From JBKJTP01 sp046590195 (GTDB lineage: Bacteria > Bacteroidota > Ignavibacteria > Palsa-1295): DNA of 12,105 nt. Below are positions 6,646-12,105 of the stretch, piece by piece; within the stretch, counting starts at the first letter, position 1; every line of letters starts with the position of its first letter. The DNA lies in assembly GCA_046590195.1 (NCBI GenBank), contig JBKJTP010000106.1, positions 1 through 12,105 on the forward strand. The letters run 5' to 3'. Below the pieces are notes generated by a model. The model had not been told where the DNA came from. It worked only from the letters and a program-made list of their open reading frames with translations, and searched no databases. The translations under genes and the position numbers were made by a program.

Positions 6646-7527
6646 TTAGTGTGCAACGAATACCTTCTTCGTTACGACGCCGGTCGGGCGGGTAAGCTTC
6701 ATCAGATAGACGCCGCTGTTGACGCGCTCGGTCTGCCAGCGAACTGACGAGCTACCAGCGATGCCGTCGTGCAGCGTCTCGACGATGCGGCCATTGACAT
6801 CGAGTACTTCGAGCTTCGTGTGTACTGGTTCGGTGTTGTGGAACGTAGCCTGCACGTAGCGGTTGCCACCATAGACGACCTCGAGTGAAGATGCGCGATT
6901 CGCATATTCTACATCGGCAACTTCAGAAGAGAAGCTGAGAGCATCGATCCAGAACTCCGAGCCTGGTGCAGCGGATTCGCTGCCCATCATGATAGCCACG
7001 ATAGCGGTATCTGGCATGATCTCATTCGAGTACTGAAGCGGGATCGTGAACTTCGTGTAGCCTGCGGAATTCGTCGTGAACAGCATCAATCCGCCGCCGA
7101 CGCTATCCTCACCGCGCATAAATGCTGCGATGACCATCAGGGTATCGTTAGGCTTGAGATTCGTCTTGACATACCCCGTGAGCGATGCAGGACGCTGCGT
7201 ATATGGAAAGCCGGGCGAGAAGTTCATCGGATCCTGCGGATCAGACTTCGCCGTGATCAGGATGCAAGGCATTGCCCCTTCACCCATGATCGCAGGAAGC
7301 GTGACGCCGTGGAGGGCGCTTTCGCCCATCTTCGCCTGATCGGACTGAGAGACGGTTTCGTAACCAGGGATGACGAGTCCGCCCCAGCCAGCAGGAAGTC
7401 CATTCGCCCAGATCTCGAAATTCCCATTGGGGATATTGTCGTCCGGAACGTCCTGCGAACGCGCAGGGCTTGTGCTGATAAAAGTAGAAGATATGAGTGC
7501 CATTGCGAGAAAGTAACGAGATTTCAT
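6646..7527 (-). CDS. Small secreted protein with jelly-roll-like domain and T9SS type A sorting domain (paralog)
   Basis: Predicted T9SS cargo of 293 residues, function unknown. The signal peptide starts MKSRYFLAMALISS and is probably cleaved after PARS (24). The mature part opens with IPNGNFEIWANGLPAGW (32-48) and continues with RPASLTGYVKTNLKPND, FTIPLQY and MPDTAIVAI, each aligned to the same place in the 5611-6444 protein. The last 75 residues or so are the sorting domain: KLEVLDVNGRIVETL, SVRWQT, VNSGVYLMKL and KKVFVAH. The ATG at 7527 is preceded by AT-rich sequence with no Shine-Dalgarno. It faces away from the methyltransferase gene across 110 bp. The order of the two paralogs, each with a private terminator, points to tandem duplication followed by divergence rather than an operon. 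Confidence 0.9.
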   Translation of the reverse strand: MKSRYFLAMALISSTFISTSPARSQDVPDDNIPNGNFEIWANGLPAGWGGLVIPGYETVSQSDQAKMGESALHGVTLPAIMGEGAMPCILITAKSDPQDPMNFSPGFPYTQRPASLTGYVKTNLKPNDTLMVIAAFMRGEDSVGGGLMLFTTNSAGYTKFTIPLQYSNEIMPDTAIVAIMMGSESAAPGSEFWIDALSFSSEVADVEYANRASSLEVVYGGNRYVQATFHNTEPVHTKLEVLDVNGRIVETLHDGIAGSSSVRWQTERVNSGVYLMKLTRPTGVVTKKVFVAH

Positions 7528-7637
7528 GATAATAACTAATGCGATTTAGAAGCGATTCGAGAACGAATAATAGCGTTATATGCAATTAGGACGAGCATCT
7601 GGCACCCGGCCTGACAGATCATTCTGAGATTTTTTTT

Positions 7638-8366
7638 ATGTCTTTTTCCGACCCCGCATTTGTCGAGATCTACGAGCAGATCGATGGCGACAGGACGATC
7701 GACGTCGAGTTTTACCGCAAGATTGCGGAAGAGGCGCGCGGCAAAGTGCTGGAGGCCGGGTGCGGCAGCGGCCGAGTGCTGCTCAGGCTCCTAGCTGATG
7801 GTGTGGACGTAGAGGGCTTCGATCCCTCTGAGCCGATGCTGCAGCTTCTGCTCGAGCGTGCGGAGAGACGTGGCCTGACCGCGAATGTCTGGCATGGCGA
7901 CTTCGACTCGATCGAAGATGATTACGCCGCAGTGATCAGCCCGTTCAACAGCATGATGCATTTGCTGGAGCAGGAAGAACAGATCGCCGCATTTGTAGGA
8001 GTGTATGAATCTCTGGATGATGGTGGCGTCTTTGCGTTCGATGTGGTCAATCCACACACGCTCGATATCTACGATGATAGCCGGCAGTTCGAGTCATCCA
8101 TGACCGATGCCGCCACTGGCGACGTGATCGAGATCTGGCGCCGGTTCGAGCACGATCCTATCCTTCAAGTTGGCAAGTATCACCGCGAGTTCATTCGTCG
8201 GCACAAGACAGTGCATTCAGCGATCGACTTCCGCTGGAGCTATCCTTCGGAGATCTCTTTGCTGCTCTGCATGGCCGGATTCACCTCCTGCGAGGTCCAT
8301 GGCGGATTCGATAACGAAGAGCTGAATGACGACTCGACCAGCCAGGTCTGGATCGCGAGGAAGTGA
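7638..8366 (+). CDS. Class I SAM-dependent methyltransferase, substrate unknown
   Basis: Predicted soluble methyltransferase of 242 residues with a Rossmann fold. Motif I, the SAM-binding loop, is VLEAGCGSGRVLLRL (37-51). The acidic end of strand 2 is EGFDPSEPML (59-68), with D62 placed to bind the SAM ribose. GDFDSI (87-92) follows strand 3, and ISPFNSMMHL (100-109) is the motif IV region. GGVFAFDVVNP (129-139) is strand 5. The C-terminal part is FRWSYPSEISLLLCMAGF (198-215), then VHGGFDNEEL and a terminal beta strand QVWIARK. This layout is that of stand-alone Methyltransf_25/11-type enzymes acting on small molecules or, less often, proteins; nothing shows the substrate. The start has eight T directly before ATG and no Shine-Dalgarno. 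It stands alone between two secreted-protein genes of opposite orientation. Confidence 0.85.
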   Translation: MSFSDPAFVEIYEQIDGDRTIDVEFYRKIAEEARGKVLEAGCGSGRVLLRLLADGVDVEGFDPSEPMLQLLLERAERRGLTANVWHGDFDSIEDDYAAVISPFNSMMHLLEQEEQIAAFVGVYESLDDGGVFAFDVVNPHTLDIYDDSRQFESSMTDAATGDVIEIWRRFEHDPILQVGKYHREFIRRHKTVHSAIDFRWSYPSEISLLLCMAGFTSCEVHGGFDNEELNDDSTSQVWIARK

Positions 8367-8400
8367 GATCAACGCTATCAAATAGATAACTCCCCCACCA

Positions 8401-8430
8401 AAACAAAAAAGGTCGCCGATTGGCGACCTT
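8401..8430. terminator. Intrinsic terminator downstream of the methyltransferase gene
   Basis: AAGGTCGCC (8409-8417) and GGCGACCTT (8422-8430) form a perfect 9 bp stem with a GATT loop. AAACAAAAAA lies before it on the plus strand, so the U-tract is on the minus-strand transcript; the plus side has only TTCCTC. It sits 42 bp after the methyltransferase stop and may work in both directions. Confidence 0.7.
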
Positions 8431-8494
8431 CCTCATATCATAGAGCAAACAAGAGACTTCCTCGCAAGGCTGGCGTAAGTGCATCAGCCGAACA

Positions 8495-8556
8495 AGGTGT
8501 GTGGTGAGAGTAGAGTGTTGTGTCGTTGTGTTGTTGTCGTCAATTCCAATATTGAC
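8495..8556. other. G/T-rich stretch and inverted repeat in the intergenic region
   Basis: The 390 bp between the methyltransferase gene and the large secreted-protein gene (8367-8756) contains no convincing gene. About 8495-8540 is strongly G+T-rich on the plus strand, with repeated GTTGT. It ends in the perfect inverted repeat GTCAAT (8539-8544)/ATTGAC (8551-8556), which could be a weak hairpin or an operator. No function can be assigned. Confidence 0.4.
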
Positions 8557-8597
8557 AATGCAAAATTACGAGCTGCTTATTAGGTCATGATTGCGGG

Positions 8598-8622
8598 AAG
8601 ATGAACTTAGCGTTCATCTTTT
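8598..8622 (+). terminator. Intrinsic terminator, plus-strand orientation
   Basis: AAGATGAAC (8598-8606) and GTTCATCTT (8612-8620) form a perfect 9 bp stem with a TTAGC loop, and the T-run continues to 8622. It is about 230 bp downstream of the methyltransferase stop and would catch read-through heading into the antisense of the large gene. Confidence 0.6.
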
Positions 8623-8650
8623 ATCCCATGCGCAGCTTCCTCGATATAGA

Positions 8651-8684
8651 TGAAAGGGCAGGTGTCCCAATAACACCCGCCCTT
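8651..8684 (-). terminator. Likely intrinsic terminator of the large T9SS protein gene
   Basis: AAGGGC-A-GGTGT (8654-8665) pairs with ACACC-C-GCCCTT (8673-8684), a 12 bp stem with one mismatch and a 7-base loop. On the minus strand the stem is followed by TTCATC, a weak U-tract. It begins 73 bp after the stop at 8757. Confidence 0.55.
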
Positions 8685-8695
8685 CATTCGTGAAC

Positions 8696-8713
8696 AAGCT
8701 CAATTGTGAGCTT
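8696..8713. terminator. Short hairpin 3' of the large T9SS protein gene
   Basis: AAGCTCA (8696-8702) and TGAGCTT (8707-8713) form a perfect 7 bp stem around ATTG. It lies between the stop at 8757 and the stronger hairpin at 8651-8684 and has only a short T-run on either side. It may assist termination or protect the 3' end. Confidence 0.4.
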
Positions 8714-8756
8714 TGATCTGTACTAGGTACAACTTGATACCACTTAGGTACACCTG

Positions 8757-11700
8757 TTACTTCGCTACGACCATTGAGCGCGTCAGGCTTGTGCCATTGA
8801 CGTTCAGGTTGAAGAAGTAAATACCCTGAGTCAGTTCTCCGTGCGGTAGGTTCTCAGAGCTGAACGTGAAGCTATGAGGGCCGACTGGAAGATTACCAGA
8901 GTGGAGCTCAGCAACGATGCGACCAGTCACATCGACGATCTGCAGCGTAACGAAGCCAGCATCATCAAGATCGAAAGCGATCTCTGTGCGATCCGCGAAC
9001 GGATTCGGACGATTCTGCTTCAGCGTCACACCACGTGCTATGGTTATCGACTTGACCGAGCCCGTTGCATTACCAACGAGATTGATCGTCTTAGTTGTGT
9101 TGTCGCTGAAAGTCAGCGTCAGTGTGCCAGTCTGCGATCCTTCAATGGTTGGACTAAATGTCAGTTCGATCTCGCGTGAGCCGCGCTGCACGACGACGAA
9201 GCTGTTCTGCCCTGCCATCGCGAACGTGTTCGAACCAGTGATCACTGCATTCGTTACGACGAGTGGCGCAGCGCCTTCATTCGCGACGGTCAGCATACGT
9301 GTTGCGGTCGTGTTGATCTGGACGTTATTGAAGTTCACTGTCTCCATCTGCTGGCCTGCAACTGAGTACTCGGCTAGAGCAGCGTAGACCGTCGCACCCG
9401 AGTTCCAGTTCGCCCAGAGGCTATCCCAACGTGTTCCGCCGAAAGCACCACGGTAGTTCACATTCATAAAGCCTGTGAGGCCAGTGAACGATGCACCGCT
9501 CTGGAGCTGCGAGTTCGCAGTTGGAAGGAAGTTCGGGTTCGTCAGATCGAATGCATTCGACACACCTGCGCCGCTCGCGAGAGCGACGATGGAGTTATTG
9601 AAGCTTGCCGTTGCGAACCATGTTGCGATGTCGAAGCTCGTAACATTTGTCGTTAGCTCCTTACCTACTGTCGAACCAGCGATGATGTTGTTCTGGATCT
9701 TGAGAGCGCCCGACTGTGCAGCGTCCGCTACGCCAGTCTGATCAAGCAAGATACCGCCCGGCCATCCGAGGATCACCGAATTGTGAAGCGACATCAGCGA
9801 GTTGCGGCGAATGTGTGCAGCATTGCGATAGAGCGGGTTGATCTGGGTCGTAGCTTCCGCGAGCGGACCAACAACAGTCATGTTGCTGAACTGCGGCGCA
9901 GTGCGCGGATCGGCTGTGTTCGGAATGCTATTGTTATCTGATTCAAAGCTGTTCGAGCCCGAGATATCGGCAAGCTGCGGATCGCGCTGGCTTACAGCGA
10001 ACTGAACGCGGCCATTGAATCCGAAATCGGTATCCCAATCATCATCAACCGCACGATTCGCGATCAGGTGAGTTGAGTTGACCGTTCCACCGAACCACTC
10101 GAATGCATCATCACCGGAGAAGGCAACCTGTACGTGGTCGATTTTCGTCTGGCTACCTACTGCGCCCATCGTCAGGCCATTGACCTCGTTATTCGGCGCG
10201 AGAGCGATACCCGGATACTCGATACGAACATAGCTGAGCACACCGCTATTGTCCTCTGGGTTGTTGCCACCGTACTTCGAACGAGGTCCGCCCTCTACCT
10301 GTGCCTCGCCAGCTACAAGATTGATCGGGGCACGACCTGCGATGATGATACCACCCCAGTCACCAGGTGCGCGTTGACCCGCAGGCATCTGGCTTGTGAA
10401 GACGATCGGCAATTCGGCCGTACCTTGCGCGTTGATCTTACCACCACGCTCGATGATCAGTGTGCCCTTTGTTGACTTCTCGCCAAAGATCACGGTACCT
10501 GGCTCGATGTTGAGCGTTGCACCATCGACAACGTAAACGAATCCGCGAAGCAACCAAATGCGATCGTTCGTGAGTGTTACATTACCGACGATCGAGTCCT
10601 TCAAGACGTCTTGACCATAGACGACGATACCCTTACCAACCAACTGCACAGATGACGATCCACCAGCATTGTGGGTGAAGCCAAGTGTTGCGCTGTAATC
10701 GCGAGCTTCTGATGGGCTGAAGCGGATCCATACGATCTGCTTTGCCTTCGGAGCGAGTGTGAGATTCTCACCACCGCTCACGATCGAGAATGCTGCTGCA
10801 TCCGGACCAGAGATAGTGAAGTCGCTGAGGTTGAGAGCTGCAGTGCCAGAATTCGTGATGATCACGCGGTCCTGAACTGACTCATTCACGCGGACAAGTG
10901 CGAAGTCGAGCTTGTTGCCAGTCTCGATCGTGATCTTTGGCTCGTTGAGTGTACCGCGGCCTGAGATGTTGATCGAGTAGTTCTGAGCACCAACCGAGAA
11001 TGACAATACGCCGCTCTGAAGCGAAGTATCTGTTGGCGAGAAACGGATCGTGAGCGGCAGCGACCCATTAGGAAGCACATTGTAGGTCGTCTGCGCATTC
11101 TGGATCGTGAAACGAGCAGAGCCGCTCAGCGATACGTTGCTTATTACGATCGGAGCGCCACCAATATTACGGATGACCGTGATGATGGAATCGCGGTTCG
11201 TGCCTGTCGCTGTGTTCGCGAACACGACGCTCGTAACAGTAGCGGTTGGCGTGCCAACATAGTTAGCATTCTGCGGATCGAAGTTTGTCCATCCCTGTGT
11301 CCAATCGAGACCAGGTGCGAACGCACCGATGCAGTTGGTCTGAGTAAAGAATGGGCTCTGCAAGCGAGCTGCCGTGAAGCTTGCGTTTCCTACTAATGGA
11401 GACTGGTTGCTTCCCGGTACGAACTTAGGATTGGTGAGGTTGAACGGATCGATCATGCCAAGTGTGTTGATCGAGTTTGTGTAGCCGTTCTTGTACGCTT
11501 GTCGTGTGTACCACGCGTTAGCATCAAACCCTGCAACGTTCGTGCGAACTGCAGGAAGCTTAACACCTGCGATGATCGTGTTACGAACTTGCAGCGTATC
11601 ATTCTCTGCTGCTGCGCGGACGCCTGCTGCATCGAGCAGGAAGCCGCCAGTTGGCCAGCCCATGATCACAGAGTTATGGACGCTCTGAAGCGTGTTGCGG

Positions 11701-12029
11701 CGAAGGTGTGCTCCGACACGAAACAATGGGTTGATGTTTGCGAAATCTGATGTGTCGCGCATTGGCCCGATGATCGTCATGTTGCTGAACGCAGGTGACG
11801 TACGCGGGCTTGCGAAGTTTGGAATGTTGTTGTTGTCCGACTCGATGCCGTTAGATCCTGAGATATCTGCAACCTGTGGATCGCGAAGGCTTACACCGAA
11901 CTGGAGATTGCCATTCCAACCGAAGTCCGTATCCCAATCGTCATCAACCGCGCGATGAGCGACCAAGTACTTAGCGCTCACGGAGCCGCCGTACCACTCG
12001 TATGAGTCATCGCCAGAGTAGCTGACCAT
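8757..12029 (-). CDS. Large T9SS-secreted surface protein with duplicated beta-helix-like module; 5' end missing
   Basis: Predicted extracellular or surface-attached protein; 1090 residues are readable but the N terminus is absent. Residue numbers count from the ATG at 12029, which is not the true start: it sits at a fold-back junction and falls inside a repeat. Residues 1-252 are the end of module 1 (SGDDSYEWYGG, AVDDDWDTDFG, DISGSN, ESDNN). About 255-360 and 365-468 are ASH/choice-of-anchor-D Ig-like domains, each with an IRFSP motif. About 470-875 is a complete module 2 (GTVIFGEKSTKGTLIIERGG, GDWGGIIIAG, DNSGVLSYVRIEYPG, SGDDAFEWFGG, AVDDDWDTDFG). About 890-988 is a third ASH domain. About 1000-1090 is the T9SS type A sorting domain (QNRPNPF, VTGRIVAEL, GIYFFNL, SMVVAK). 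The signal peptide and the first part of module 1 should lie beyond the window. Function is not evident; adhesion or polysaccharide binding is possible. Confidence 0.88.
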   Translation of the reverse strand: MVSYSGDDSYEWYGGSVSAKYLVAHRAVDDDWDTDFGWNGNLQFGVSLRDPQVADISGSNGIESDNNNIPNFASPRTSPAFSNMTIIGPMRDTSDFANINPLFRVGAHLRRNTLQSVHNSVIMGWPTGGFLLDAAGVRAAAENDTLQVRNTIIAGVKLPAVRTNVAGFDANAWYTRQAYKNGYTNSINTLGMIDPFNLTNPKFVPGSNQSPLVGNASFTAARLQSPFFTQTNCIGAFAPGLDWTQGWTNFDPQNANYVGTPTATVTSVVFANTATGTNRDSIITVIRNIGGAPIVISNVSLSGSARFTIQNAQTTYNVLPNGSLPLTIRFSPTDTSLQSGVLSFSVGAQNYSINISGRGTLNEPKITIETGNKLDFALVRVNESVQDRVIITNSGTAALNLSDFTISGPDAAAFSIVSGGENLTLAPKAKQIVWIRFSPSEARDYSATLGFTHNAGGSSSVQLVGKGIVVYGQDVLKDSIVGNVTLTNDRIWLLRGFVYVVDGATLNIEPGTVIFGEKSTKGTLIIERGGKINAQGTAELPIVFTSQMPAGQRAPGDWGGIIIAGRAPINLVAGEAQVEGGPRSKYGGNNPEDNSGVLSYVRIEYPGIALAPNNEVNGLTMGAVGSQTKIDHVQVAFSGDDAFEWFGGTVNSTHLIANRAVDDDWDTDFGFNGRVQFAVSQRDPQLADISGSNSFESDNNSIPNTADPRTAPQFSNMTVVGPLAEATTQINPLYRNAAHIRRNSLMSLHNSVILGWPGGILLDQTGVADAAQSGALKIQNNIIAGSTVGKELTTNVTSFDIATWFATASFNNSIVALASGAGVSNAFDLTNPNFLPTANSQLQSGASFTGLTGFMNVNYRGAFGGTRWDSLWANWNSGATVYAALAEYSVAGQQMETVNFNNVQINTTATRMLTVANEGAAPLVVTNAVITGSNTFAMAGQNSFVVVQRGSREIELTFSPTIEGSQTGTLTLTFSDNTTKTINLVGNATGSVKSITIARGVTLKQNRPNPFADRTEIAFDLDDAGFVTLQIVDVTGRIVAELHSGNLPVGPHSFTFSSENLPHGELTQGIYFFNLNVNGTSLTRSMVVAK

Positions 12030-12105
12030 GGGTGGCGTCGGTTCAGCGACTGAGATCGATCACATTCAGGTCAGCTACTCTGGCGATGACTCATACGAGT
12101 GGTAC
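11991..12105. repeat. 37 bp perfect inverted repeat at the window end (fold-back)
   Basis: 11991-12027 is the exact reverse complement of 12069-12105, with a 41 bp spacer at 12028-12068. The right arm ends at the last base of the window, so it may be longer. Both arms are the same coding sequence (SYSGDDSYEWY) of the large T9SS gene. A chimeric fold-back at a contig end explains this best. Confidence 0.95.
12028..12105 (+). other. Inverted fragment of the large T9SS gene (the missing upstream part)
   Basis: Read on the plus strand from 12028 the sequence encodes MGGVGSATEIDHIQVSYSGD and continues DSYEWY. This aligns with MGAVGSQTKIDHVQVAFSGD of module 2 in the minus-strand protein (residues 621-640). 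It is therefore the segment that should lie directly upstream of SYSGDD in module 1, present here in the wrong orientation. It is not a separate gene. Confidence 0.85.

Noticed and set aside
7638..8366. Methyltransferase as part of the queuosine pathway
   Set aside because: No step of preQ1 synthesis needs a methyltransferase, and it is separated from the que genes by two oppositely oriented secreted-protein genes and terminators.
11991..12105. Invertible phase-variation element at the inverted repeat
   Set aside because: The 41 bp between the arms is the gene's own upstream coding sequence, the arms are coding, no recombinase is nearby and the repeat stops at the window edge. A fold-back chimera explains all of this more simply.
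1..12105. tRNA or rRNA genes, CRISPR arrays, insertion sequences, integrases
   Set aside because: Scanning both strands by eye showed no tRNA cloverleaf, no regularly spaced repeats and no transposase or recombinase motifs.

Overview
The window looks like chromosomal DNA of a Gram-negative, didermic bacterium of the Bacteroidota/Chlorobiota (FCB) assemblage, possibly near the Kapabacteria/Ignavibacteria. This rests on a Bacteroidota-style LptD, three proteins with C-terminal type IX secretion (T9SS) sorting domains, no Shine-Dalgarno sequence before any inspected start, and one TAnnTTTG-type promoter box. The lineage is an inference; no rRNA or marker gene is present.

Left part (1-5454): a locus for making the queuosine precursor preQ1. 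On the minus strand, in transcription order, lie queE, a REP-like palindrome, queF and queD. Then comes a convergent plus-strand gene for a DUF1275 membrane protein, then queC on the minus strand, and finally lptD, which starts 32 bp after queC with a non-ATG codon and runs off the left edge. QueD makes 6-carboxytetrahydropterin, QueE converts it to 7-carboxy-7-deazaguanine, QueC makes preQ0 and QueF reduces it to preQ1. GTP cyclohydrolase I and the tRNA-modifying steps (Tgt, QueA, QueG/QueH) are not in the window.

Middle part (5455-8756): a structured leader precedes queE. Upstream of it are two paralogous small secreted T9SS proteins on the minus strand, each with its own intrinsic terminator. 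A class I SAM-dependent methyltransferase is divergent on the plus strand. A 390 bp intergenic stretch (8367-8756) between convergent genes holds five hairpins and no gene.

Right part (8757-12105): a large T9SS-secreted surface protein on the minus strand, built from two copies of a beta-helix-like module separated by ASH-type Ig-like domains and ending in a sorting domain. Its 5' end is not real in this window. At 11991-12105 the sequence folds back on itself (37 bp perfect inverted repeat, 41 bp spacer), and the last 78 bases are the missing upstream part of the same gene read in the opposite direction. This is most easily explained as a chimeric contig end.

I found no clearly new biological system. 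The items most worth checking are the fold-back end, the 20 bp duplication over the queC start, the structured queE leader, and the DUF1275 gene lodged inside the queuosine locus.
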